Assembly (NCBI GenBank): GCA_964344765.1
Contig: CAYFOM010000025.1
Span: forward strand, 1-62,077
Origin: JACNIZ01 sp964344765
Lineage (GTDB): Bacteria; Planctomycetota; UBA1135
Direction: 5' to 3'
Length of the DNA: 62,077 nucleotides
This document shows positions 35,001 to 42,939 of this stretch, piece by piece. The notes below the pieces were generated by a model, which saw only the letters and a list, made by a program, of their open reading frames with translations, was not told the DNA's origin and did no database searches. The number at the start of each line of letters is the position of its first letter. Positions within the stretch are counted from its first letter, which is position 1. A program made the position numbers and the translations under genes.

Positions 35001-36049
35001 TGCGGCTAAGGTCGGATCAGGCTATGGAGGCCGCAACTGCGTGGTTCCAGTTCTCCAACCTTCGCAACTCGACCGAGCACGCAGTCTCGCCGTTCGAAAG
35101 AGCGGAAACCTTCCGGGAGATGGCCCGGCTTTATGAATCCGATGCGATCGGCGGCGTTATTCGAGCGCGCGGCGGCAACAAGCGCACGCTGCATTTTGCC
35201 GCCCGGAGCGCAAACGCAAAGGTCGGCTACTATGAGCTGGACGAAGATCTAAATCTTCGCGCGGTAGACGATGATCAAGCTTGGGACTGGCTGAAAGCAA
35301 ACGCCGGAATCCCGGACCACCTCGGAGTCTTGGAGCATGACGGCGCGTCGCTGATTTACATCGACGACTCCGGTCATCGTTATCGTTTACCTACCTTAAG
35401 CCCGAATGACCTGCCGTCAGTATCGCCCTTTAACGATCAAAATCAACCCGGACGACTTGGCTCCTTCCGCATTTGCCGCGAGGTTGCCACCGAACGCGAT
35501 TTGTTTCATGCCGGCGGAAACTTTTATGAACTGCCGGCAAACAATGCCGGTGGCTTTGCCAAAATTCGACCGATTGCGTCACACAGGATGCATGTGTACG
35601 ACTTTTGCAGCTATCGCGGATTGCTTGTCATGTCTGGTGTGAATATGGAGCGCGCGCGCAAGTATTCCAACCCGCATATCGTCCTCAGCGACGACAATAA
35701 GGCCGGGCTATGGGTTGGTGCGATCGACGACCTGTGGAAACTGGGCAAGCCCCAGGGAACGGGCATGTTGTGGCCGATGCTTGAGGAAGTTCAAGCCGAT
35801 GAAAACTCACTGCCTTTTTTGATCAACGGTTTTGCGCAAAAGTCGATGTTCATGCGTGCCGCGGAAGAGTGCCAAATAACACTGGAAATCGATATTAGTG
35901 GCGAGGGCGATTGGCATGAGTACAAGAGCCTTGCGCTCGAAGGCGGCAAGGAATCCGTTCTCGAGTTTCCTGCAAGTTTTCATGCCTATTGGATTCGCGC
36001 GCGCCTTGACCGCACAACGCGGTGCATCGTGTCCTTGTCATTAAATTAG
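32030..36049 (+). CDS. Giant sulfatase with long duplicated C-terminal extension
   Basis: Secreted protein of 1339 residues. After a signal peptide (LLLLAYLPLAALSPLGSAA), residues 45-505 form a type I sulfatase: IVFIIVDQMRADFLGC, formylglycine Cys96 in CTPARAAILTGQSPW, AIGKQHFHP and FTSDHGDMLGDHHLW. The remaining 830 residues are not a sulfatase. They begin with a propeller-like region (PHLAFFNDENECGTGALVPW, about 530-820) and end with two related modules of roughly 180-195 residues (about 825-1005 and 1145-1339). I do not recognise a named family for this extension. It faces a divergent sulfatase gene 30 bases away and ends two bases before a convergent gene. Confidence 0.88.
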   Translation: MLGMMRMAPLLLLAYLPLAALSPLGSAASPPTTQADATGSSEIDPGPPNIVFIIVDQMRADFLGCVGNEAVHSPHLDRFAKEGARFARAYASTPSCTPARAAILTGQSPWSHGMIGYGQIAERYPIELPRLMNEAGYHTYAIGKQHFHPQRNTHGYQGMELDEGGRRRDPGFVSDYHLWFEKASGGKDPNATGLGWNDYRGKAYHWAEELHPTAWTGDRAVKYLREYDLDQPLFLKVSFFRPHSPYDPPASFLDKVNLESVPSAVVGEWSEAKFGRFHEPEKFTAPRNNLGDEITRTSRAAYAASISFIDKQVGRIVDELKSRSMLNNTLLIFTSDHGDMLGDHHLWRKTYAYEGSAGIPMLMYWGDNVMRAPRGQLRNELVELRDLLPTFLDAAGAAVPEEVEGLSMLYPVKGLRTAWRSWLDLEHSTCYWPGNNWTALVDARWKYIFHAHDGSEQLFDLHADPQELNDLATDPQYASELASWRGRMAEHLAPRGEEWVKDGAPVIRKRGKARSPNYPKPPQAETEIASPKSVSGIYPHLAFFNDENECGTGALVPWANRLWAVTYAPHAPRGSSDKLYEITPDLDLIVRPESVGGTPANRMIHQESEQLFIGPYAIDKTGKVRVIPYGKMLGRPTGNARHLTDPANKIYYATMEEGLYEVDVHTLEVTELYADNHRSNPGAQSPPQNGPVAPPSNLPGYHGKGLYSGQGRVVYSNNGEKGPDVFTNPFTPSGALAEWKDGEWNVVLRNQFTEVTGPGGIHGNADADNDPIWSIGWDARSLILMMLDQGKWHRYRLPKASHSYDGAHGWNTEWPRIRDIGEDDLLMTMHGMFWRFPRTFSAKNTSGIAPRSTYLKVIGDFCRWQDRIVFGCDDTARSEFNNKRKAKGVIAAPQSQSNLWFVEPEQLDHIGPIFARGAVWLNDQVAANEPSDPMLVNGFQRKSLHLVSDRPVTIHIEADANGDGNWKRYESVQVDGYQWHDLLHFTGSQWLRLRSDQAMEAATAWFQFSNLRNSTEHAVSPFERAETFREMARLYESDAIGGVIRARGGNKRTLHFAARSANAKVGYYELDEDLNLRAVDDDQAWDWLKANAGIPDHLGVLEHDGASLIYIDDSGHRYRLPTLSPNDLPSVSPFNDQNQPGRLGSFRICREVATERDLFHAGGNFYELPANNAGGFAKIRPIASHRMHVYDFCSYRGLLVMSGVNMERARKYSNPHIVLSDDNKAGLWVGAIDDLWKLGKPQGTGMLWPMLEEVQADENSLPFLINGFAQKSMFMRAAEECQITLEIDISGEGDWHEYKSLALEGGKESVLEFPASFHAYWIRARLDRTTRCIVSLSLN
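34502..36046 (+). repeat. Intragenic duplicated module in the giant sulfatase
   Basis: Two segments of the encoded protein, about residues 825-1005 and 1145-1339, match in order. DFCRWQDRIVFGCDD pairs with DFCSYRGLLVMSGVN, MLVNGFQRKSLHL with FLINGFAQKSMFM, and ITLEIDISGEGDW with VTIHIEADANGDGNW. They are clearly diverged at protein level and are not DNA repeats. They look like an ancient internal duplication. Confidence 0.65.
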
Positions 36050-36051
36050 GT

Positions 36052-38364
36052 TTAGCCGCCTAATTTCAATTCCGTCGGCGCCCCCTGCGTGCGCATTTCT
36101 AGTTTGAGTAGTGGGTCGCCGGAGCCGGCGAAACGGCAGGTGAGTTTGGCTTTGTAGTCACCTTGCGGGACGAGCAGGAAGGTCGAGCTTTGGAAGACTT
36201 CGCCGGGTTGCAGCGAGGTGCCGAGTTCGATTTCGGTGCCGTTGATTTCGAGCAGGATTTCTTCGGCTGCGATTTTGTCGCCACAGGTCAGGATGAACTG
36301 CACTGGTTGCGAGGCGAAGGGATTGCTGACGGTGAACTCGGTCGACGTCGGCATGCCGGGTTGTTCACGGCGAGTATGGCGGCCTTTGAAGGAGTGGACT
36401 TCGCTGATGGTCCAGCCGTTCACCGTTTCGTGCAGAGTGAATTCGCGCTTGATGTCTTGCAGCGCCGGCAACATTTCGGCCGGGAAAACGTTGGCCATGC
36501 GCGCGGCCTCCCAGATGCGAATCTTTTCGAGGATGTTGTCACCGTTAGGGTTGGCGGCTATGACGTCGGGGCCGGTGACGAAGGCAAAGCCGGCGTTGAA
36601 ACCGGCGGATCGCGCCATCAACCACTCGGCGTCTTCGATGCTGGTTTGCGCGGTCATCTTGAACCAACCCAACATGCGCGGCATTAAGTTGCGTTCGAAA
36701 TAATGTTGGTTGAGCAAACGATAATGCGTTTGGCTTTCGCGGAAACCGGCATACCACGGCTCGCCCCAATTCATGCGCGTGTAGATGTGCCAAAAATAAT
36801 GGCCGGGGTTGCTGGCGTCGTTGATCACCGCGCCGCGCAGCTCGGGCTTCAGCGCTTCGTACCACCATTGCGCCATCAGCGTGCGACCGTATTGACCGAG
36901 GCCGGTGGACCACATACCTTCTAAACCATCGAAGGAAATTTGGCGCAAACCGGTTTGATTAAACAGATCGGCGATGGTCTCGGCGACGCGTTTGCTTAAA
37001 TCGTAATCGGTCAAGAAAGTGCGATAGGCGTGATCGATCAGCTTGTGCACTTCGGCGCCGACTTCATGCTCCAATGCGGTCGTTCCAAAAGCACCGCGCT
37101 TGCAACCCAGCAATCGGTCGCCGTCGACGTTTTGGTATTGGATCAATTCATCGCCGATACGTGCACAACGCAACGCGCCCTTATTTTCAAACCATCCGCC
37201 ATCGACAACCACAATTTCATCGGTCTCGGCGTCGATGGATTGCATCAATTCGGTAGTGCCGACCTTGGCCAAACCGGGATCAGGCACCGGTGTGACCAGC
37301 GCGTCATTCGGAGTGATGAAATTCGTCAGCGTATGCACGCCGACGTCCACACCTTCGGCGCGTGCTTGATCCACGCACTTTTTCATCCCCTGCCAACCGT
37401 TCGGGAACTGCTTTGGATTTAACTCGAAGTTGCCCCACGTAGAAAACGGGCCGCCGTGATACAGATAGCGCAAGCCGGCTTTTTTGGTCAGCGCAATCGC
37501 GTCGGCGATGTTGTCTTCACCGAAACCGATGATCAAATAAGCCGCCGTCGCCGAGCGCGCGGTTTTTCCCCATTCCCCATCAATCATGGGATGCGGCAAA
37601 CCTTCCGCCAACTCAATTTGGCCGATGGTTGCCAGCGTGTCGTCGACCGGGCAGCCAAACAACGCGATCGCCGAACCAATCAGTCCACCATCATTCACCG
37701 CCGGCGCGACAAAACGCGGATGGCCCCAATTTTCAATTACCCGCGCGCGCGACCGATCGCGCACATAAGCCTGAATGGTGCTGCCGAACTCCGCCGCCAA
37801 CGCCGCATCGCCGCGATACAGCAACTTCGTTTCCTCACCCACGTCGACGTAATCGCTCTGCGCAAAAATGTTGTAGTTCGGCATCTGATCATGTTCGTGC
37901 TTGGCCGCGCCGCCCATGGTTTTGGCATTCAGCGCCTGCAAACCAATCGCAAACTTTTCACCGCGCACCACACCAATGGTCTCGCCAATAGTTTTGGAGA
38001 TCGTCGTCGGATACGGCCCCCACATCAACAGTTCCGCTTCGACGCCATCGTTCAACTGCAGCGCGATCACTTCCATGCGTAAGTGACTGGGCTTGGCATC
38101 AAAGCGCATCAACACATCGCCGCCAGCAAAACTCAACGTGCCGACGCCGTCGGCAAACGCAAAAGCAATCGGGTTTTGGTAATCCCCCGCCACACGCAAA
38201 CGCGCAATCGGTGCAGCTTGTGGTTCGGGCAAGTAGTTTTTGCCGTCGCGTAAATCCACAAACTGGGTGAAGTTGCCCTGCGCATCCACCGAAGTGGAAA
38301 AAGTGTCGGTCTCAAACGAAGTGACCTGCGCGCAGCAGGCCAGAGTGAGGATTGCGGCAATCAT
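36052..38364 (-). CDS. Large exported putative glycoside-hydrolase-like protein
   Basis: Not assigned to a family. The 770 residues begin with a short hydrophobic signal containing two Cys (ILTLACCAQ). An N-terminal beta-sandwich-like region follows (about 20-260). Then comes an alternating region suggestive of a TIM barrel (GFGEDNIADAIALTKKAG, LRYLYHGGPFSTWGNF, GVDVGVHTLTNF) and an acidic pocket candidate ISFDGLEGMWSTG near residues 475-487. A C-terminal beta domain (about 660-770) closes it. This layout recalls alpha-galactosidase-like or related clan enzymes. Its place among sulfatases, fucosidases and a mannosidase supports a role on polysaccharide. The catalytic claim is inference. Confidence 0.6.
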   Translation of the reverse strand: MIAAILTLACCAQVTSFETDTFSTSVDAQGNFTQFVDLRDGKNYLPEPQAAPIARLRVAGDYQNPIAFAFADGVGTLSFAGGDVLMRFDAKPSHLRMEVIALQLNDGVEAELLMWGPYPTTISKTIGETIGVVRGEKFAIGLQALNAKTMGGAAKHEHDQMPNYNIFAQSDYVDVGEETKLLYRGDAALAAEFGSTIQAYVRDRSRARVIENWGHPRFVAPAVNDGGLIGSAIALFGCPVDDTLATIGQIELAEGLPHPMIDGEWGKTARSATAAYLIIGFGEDNIADAIALTKKAGLRYLYHGGPFSTWGNFELNPKQFPNGWQGMKKCVDQARAEGVDVGVHTLTNFITPNDALVTPVPDPGLAKVGTTELMQSIDAETDEIVVVDGGWFENKGALRCARIGDELIQYQNVDGDRLLGCKRGAFGTTALEHEVGAEVHKLIDHAYRTFLTDYDLSKRVAETIADLFNQTGLRQISFDGLEGMWSTGLGQYGRTLMAQWWYEALKPELRGAVINDASNPGHYFWHIYTRMNWGEPWYAGFRESQTHYRLLNQHYFERNLMPRMLGWFKMTAQTSIEDAEWLMARSAGFNAGFAFVTGPDVIAANPNGDNILEKIRIWEAARMANVFPAEMLPALQDIKREFTLHETVNGWTISEVHSFKGRHTRREQPGMPTSTEFTVSNPFASQPVQFILTCGDKIAAEEILLEINGTEIELGTSLQPGEVFQSSTFLLVPQGDYKAKLTCRFAGSGDPLLKLEMRTQGAPTELKLGG

Positions 38365-38422
38365 GATGATTCAAAGGTTGGAGGAACCGGTGGCGAATGG
38401 GGACGAACGCTGGAGGAATCGG

Positions 38423-39904
38423 TTACTTGTTCTGGAACTCAGCCAAAGCCTTGGCATGAAGTTCGCGCAGAGCTTTTAACTGCTCACCATCACGTCCGCG
38501 AATGTTGTGCTGCTCACTGATGTCCTCGGTAAGGTTGACAAGGAAAAACTTATGACGTTCATCCACGCTGGTCAGTCGACTGCGATCGGTATCGCGCGCA
38601 TTGACGATCAACTTAAAGTCGCCGCGGCGCACCGCCCATTGATCGCTGACCACCCAATGCAAAACTTGGTGCGGCGTTTTTGCAGTCGGATTGTTTAACA
38701 CCTCAACCAAGCTCTTGCCGTCGAGCTCCATTCCCGGCATCAGCGGGATGCCGGTGAGCTCGGCAAGAGTTGGCAGCCAATCGGTTGCATGAGCCATTTG
38801 ATTGCGCACCGCTCCACCGTGGCCGCTTCCACCCGACCCGGCAGCACCCAATCCAGACCAACGCCCCGGCCAGCTAATCACCGCCGGTACTCGAATACCG
38901 CCTTCAAACAAACTGAACTTCGCACCGCGGTACGGCGCAGCCTGGCCACCGCCATAAAACGCCCGCTGTTCAGTCGAGTGACCATGGTCGGACTGAAAAA
39001 CCACAATGGTGTTTTCACGCTGCCCCAACCGCTCGACCTCGTTCAAAATTTGCCCGATCTGCTCATCCATCGTCGCCAACAACGCCAAATAATCACGCCG
39101 CCGCTGCTCAAGGTCGGCGTACGCCTTGGTCGCATAATGATCACGCCACTTCGCTTTGGCCTGTAAGGGATAGTGTGGAGTATTGAACGGCAAGTACAAG
39201 AAAAACGGTCGCCGCGGCGGAGGCATGCGGCTATCGACCGACGCATCCATCAGCTTGTTGTGTTCTTCGTTCTCGCGCAAAAACGCGATCGACTCGCGCA
39301 CGATCATGTCGCCAAAGTGAGTGCCGTCTTCGTAATAAACTTCGTCGCCGTTCCACAAATCGTGGCGATTCGGGCCGTTCCAATAAAAGAAGTGCGACCA
39401 GTTATCGATGCAGCCTTGGCGGTGACCAAAGTAGCGATCGAAGCCTTGCTTGAGCGGCGATTGGTCCAGCGTGGTGCCCAAGTGCCACTTGCCGATCAGC
39501 GCGGTGGTGTAGCCGGCTGCTTTAAAAACTTCGGCCATCGTGACCTCTTCCAATGGCAAGCCAGGACCGCCGGGCGATACATTTCCGGGCACGCCGCAAC
39601 GCCACGGATAGCGACCGGTCAACAACGACGCGCGCGACGGCGAACAAATCGACGACGCGGCGTAAAACTGAGTGAATCGAATGCCGTCGGCGGCAAGGCG
39701 GTCTAGTGTCGGCGTGTAAACATCAGGCGTTCCATAAGCACCCATGTCCATCGTGCCTTGGTCATCGCTCAAGATGACGATGACATTCGGACGCTCCACT
39801 CCACCGCCCAATTGGAGGTTGTCGACGCCGTCCTGCTGCGCAGAGTTGTCAGCCGCGCAAGCCAACATCGCGGCCAGGATTGAGATTTGTCGGAAAATCT
39901 TCAC
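38423..39904 (-). CDS. Secreted sulfatase
   Basis: Type I sulfatase of 493 residues. The start is GTG at 39904, followed by a signal peptide with Cys16 that could allow lipid attachment, although the lipobox is not canonical. Metal residues Asp47-Asp48 are in ILSDDQGTMD; formylglycine Cys87 is in CSPSRASLLTGRYPWRCG. ALIGKWHLG and VVFQSDHGHSTEQRAFYGGG are conserved. It is 58 bases downstream, on the minus strand, of no other gene start and is divergent from the cytochrome-type gene starting at 39940, so their promoters share 35 bases or lie within the genes. It would desulfate an extracellular glycan. Confidence 0.92.
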   Translation of the reverse strand: MKIFRQISILAAMLACAADNSAQQDGVDNLQLGGGVERPNVIVILSDDQGTMDMGAYGTPDVYTPTLDRLAADGIRFTQFYAASSICSPSRASLLTGRYPWRCGVPGNVSPGGPGLPLEEVTMAEVFKAAGYTTALIGKWHLGTTLDQSPLKQGFDRYFGHRQGCIDNWSHFFYWNGPNRHDLWNGDEVYYEDGTHFGDMIVRESIAFLRENEEHNKLMDASVDSRMPPPRRPFFLYLPFNTPHYPLQAKAKWRDHYATKAYADLEQRRRDYLALLATMDEQIGQILNEVERLGQRENTIVVFQSDHGHSTEQRAFYGGGQAAPYRGAKFSLFEGGIRVPAVISWPGRWSGLGAAGSGGSGHGGAVRNQMAHATDWLPTLAELTGIPLMPGMELDGKSLVEVLNNPTAKTPHQVLHWVVSDQWAVRRGDFKLIVNARDTDRSRLTSVDERHKFFLVNLTEDISEQHNIRGRDGEQLKALRELHAKALAEFQNK

Positions 39905-39939
39905 GCCGCCGATTCTAAATCATTCTCTATGATGAACCC

Positions 39940-42939
39940 ATGCCTGTGATTTCCTCCATCATTCTGTCACTCGCGATGGCCGCGTCGGCGGTGGCTGGGC
40001 TGCCTCAAGCCGGGGCGAACGAATCACAGTCTCCGGACTTTGACCGCGAGGTGCGGCCGATTTTGGCGGATAATTGTTTTGCCTGCCATGGGCCTGATAA
40101 GGAAGGGCGCAAAGGCAAGCTGCGTTTGGATCAGCGCGATCGCGTGATGGGAATTAGCGGCGGCGATGCGGTTGTGGTGCCTGGCGATCGCGAAGACAGC
40201 GAGCTGTGGTATCGCATCACCACTGAATACAAAGACGATTTGATGCCGCCGGCCGATCACGGCAAGTCGTTGACGGCGGAGGAGATTGAAATTCTCGGTA
40301 AGTGGATCGATAACGGCGCGCCGTGGGCCGAGCACTGGGCTTTCGTTTCACCAGTGAAGCCGGATACGCCGGAAGTCATCAACCGCGAATGGCCGCGCGG
40401 TGACGTCGACCGTTTTGTATTGGCCGAGTTGGAGCGTCGGCAGCTGCAACCGAATCATGAAGCGGAAAAGGCCAAGTGGCTGCGGCGAGTCACTCTGGTG
40501 TTGACCGGTTTGCCGCCGACTGAAGAAGAGCGCCGCGCCTTCCTCACTGATTTTTCGGCCGACGCATATGAAAAGGTGGTCGAGCGTTTGTTTGCATCAC
40601 TGGCTTACGGCGAACACATGGCGGCGGCGTGGCTGGACGGCGCGCGTTATGCCGACACCAACGGTTATCAAAACGATTTTCACCGCGCGCAGTGGCCGTG
40701 GCGCGATTGGGTGGTGCAGGCGTTCAACAAGAATTTGCCGTTTGATCAATTCGCGACTTGGCAACTCGCCGGCGACTTGCTGCCCAACGCCACCGACGAG
40801 CAAATTTTGGCCACCGGCTTCGGCCGCAATCACCGCACCGTGACCGAGGCGGGTTCGATTGATGAAGAGTGGCGGGTGGAGAATGTCGTCGACCGTGTCG
40901 AAACCACTGGCACCGTGTTTATGGGCATGACCTTTGGCTGCGCGCGCTGCCACGACCATCGCTATGACCCGATCACCCAGAAGGAGTTTTATTCGTTCTA
41001 TGGGTTCTTTAATTCGCAGGATGAAAAAGGCGTCTATCAAGAAACGCGCGGCAATGCCGGGCCGATGATCAAGGTGCCGTCGCCGAACGATCAGGGAAAA
41101 TTGGCGCAGCTGCAAGCCGACGTCAACCGCGCGCAGACCGATCACGCCAGCATGGTTCAGCGGCGCGAGCATGAATTGGAAAATTGGCTTGATGCGATGG
41201 AGAAGCAATCGCTGTCCAGTAACGATGCTTGGGTCGATATCGTTCGTGTCGATAAGCCGGAAGACGCGCGACCTGACTTGGGCAACGATTTGTTCTCGCC
41301 CGAGCACGACACCAAGTTTTATATGTCGGCGTGGGTGCGGCCGCGTTCCGACGGCTCGGTGATCGCCAAGATGGATGCGCAAGCGGCGTATCGCGGAGTG
41401 GATTTAACGCTGATTGAAAACCGCAAAATCTCGGTTCATTTAATTCACAATTGGCCGAGCAATGCGATCAAGGTGGTTTCGCATGAAGCGCTGGAGAACG
41501 GCACTTGGAATCACGTCGCTGTGAGTTACGACGGCAGCGGCAAAGCGGCCGGTGTGCAGTTGTTCTTAAACGGCAAGGCGGTGGATGCGCGAGTGGAAGC
41601 CGATTCGTTGAACGGATCGATTCTGACCGACACGCCGCTGCGCATCGGTCAGCGTTCGACGCGTGAACACATTCGCGGTGATTTGCATGGGGCGAAGTTT
41701 GATATTGAAGTTTGGGATGAGGACCGCGTCTACATGCAAGTTCGCGCCGAAGCGCATGGATTGTGGCGGCGCGTCCAAAACGGAAATGACGACGGCTTGA
41801 CCGACAAGGATTTGAGCCAGGTGTTCGCCACCTGCTTCCATCCGGCGAGTCGCAAAACGCGCGCGGCGTTGGCGGATCGCAAAGCGGCATTGGCAAACTT
41901 TGAAAAGAACATCCCCACCGTCATGGTGATGAAGGATCGCGCCGAGCCGCGGCCGAACTATTTGCTGAATGGCGGTTTGTACGACCAGCCGGTTACCGAT
42001 GAAGCTTTGCCGACCGGGATTCCGTCGGTGTTGCCGGGGTGGAGCGAGGCTTATCCGGCGAATCGGTTGGGCTTGGCGCAATGGCTGACCGCTAGCGACA
42101 ACCCGTTGACTGCGCGCGTGGCGGTGAATCGCATTTGGCAGCAGTTGTTTGGGATTGGGTTGGTGAAGACTTCCGAAAACTTCGGCATTCAAGGATCGCG
42201 GCCCAGTCATCCGCGGTTGCTGGATTGGTTGGCGGTTGAATTTGTTGAGTCGGGTTGGGACGTGCAAGCGCTGCAGAAGCGATTGGTTTTGTCGGCTACC
42301 TTCCGCCAGAGTTCCTCGGCGGCGCCGGCGAGCTATGCGCAAGATCCTGAAAACCTTTGGTTGAGCCGCGGTCCGCGATGCCGCCTGACTGCCGAGCAAG
42401 TGCGCGATCAAGCGTTGATGACCAGCGGGTTGTTGGTGCAAAAATTGGGCGGACCGCCGACGCGTCCGCATCAGCCGCCAGGATTGTGGACTGAACTTGC
42501 CGGTGGTGCAGGTCAAGGCCCGTACGTGCAAGATACCGACGACGGTTTGTGGCGGCGCAGTTTGTACACCCACCGCAAACGCTCGGTCCCCCATCCAACG
42601 CTGACGACTTTTGATGCGCCCAGCTTTGAGGTTTGCACGGTGCGGCGTCCGCGAACCAATACTCCGCTGCAGGCTTTGGCCACGTTGAATGATCCGACCT
42701 ATGTGTTGGCCGCGCGCCGATTGGGTGAACGCATGATGCGTTTCGATGGTGATGATTCGCAGCGCTTGCAATGGGCATTTGAGTTGCTGACCAGCCGTCC
42801 GGCTACTGCCGACGAAACCGCGATTTTGAAGAACGCGCTTTACGCCGAGTTGCGTTTTGCTCCGAAGGACCCTGCTGCGGCGTGGACTGCGGTGGCTGCA
42901 ATTCTTCTTAACTTGGATGAGGTGTTGAACTGTGACTAA
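39940..42939 (+). CDS. Cytochrome c-type DUF1549/DUF1553 protein with LamG-like insert
   Basis: Planctomycete-type exported protein of 999 residues. A signal peptide is followed by a PSCyt1 haem-binding domain (CFACH at 46-50 in ILADNCFACHGPD). DUF1549 follows (about 150-370, including TFGCARCHDHRYDP, a second CxxCH), and DUF1553 lies in the C-terminal third (AQWLTASDNPLTARVAVNR). Between them, about 430-590, sits a concanavalin/LamG-like domain (FYMSAWVRP, NHVAVSYDG, VQLFLNGKAV) that could bind polysaccharide. The downstream DUF1501 gene overlaps by eight bases; this pairing is widespread in planctomycetes. The biochemical role of the pair is unknown, possibly redox or glycan processing. Confidence 0.9.
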   Translation: MPVISSIILSLAMAASAVAGLPQAGANESQSPDFDREVRPILADNCFACHGPDKEGRKGKLRLDQRDRVMGISGGDAVVVPGDREDSELWYRITTEYKDDLMPPADHGKSLTAEEIEILGKWIDNGAPWAEHWAFVSPVKPDTPEVINREWPRGDVDRFVLAELERRQLQPNHEAEKAKWLRRVTLVLTGLPPTEEERRAFLTDFSADAYEKVVERLFASLAYGEHMAAAWLDGARYADTNGYQNDFHRAQWPWRDWVVQAFNKNLPFDQFATWQLAGDLLPNATDEQILATGFGRNHRTVTEAGSIDEEWRVENVVDRVETTGTVFMGMTFGCARCHDHRYDPITQKEFYSFYGFFNSQDEKGVYQETRGNAGPMIKVPSPNDQGKLAQLQADVNRAQTDHASMVQRREHELENWLDAMEKQSLSSNDAWVDIVRVDKPEDARPDLGNDLFSPEHDTKFYMSAWVRPRSDGSVIAKMDAQAAYRGVDLTLIENRKISVHLIHNWPSNAIKVVSHEALENGTWNHVAVSYDGSGKAAGVQLFLNGKAVDARVEADSLNGSILTDTPLRIGQRSTREHIRGDLHGAKFDIEVWDEDRVYMQVRAEAHGLWRRVQNGNDDGLTDKDLSQVFATCFHPASRKTRAALADRKAALANFEKNIPTVMVMKDRAEPRPNYLLNGGLYDQPVTDEALPTGIPSVLPGWSEAYPANRLGLAQWLTASDNPLTARVAVNRIWQQLFGIGLVKTSENFGIQGSRPSHPRLLDWLAVEFVESGWDVQALQKRLVLSATFRQSSSAAPASYAQDPENLWLSRGPRCRLTAEQVRDQALMTSGLLVQKLGGPPTRPHQPPGLWTELAGGAGQGPYVQDTDDGLWRRSLYTHRKRSVPHPTLTTFDAPSFEVCTVRRPRTNTPLQALATLNDPTYVLAARRLGERMMRFDGDDSQRLQWAFELLTSRPATADETAILKNALYAELRFAPKDPAAAWTAVAAILLNLDEVLNCD

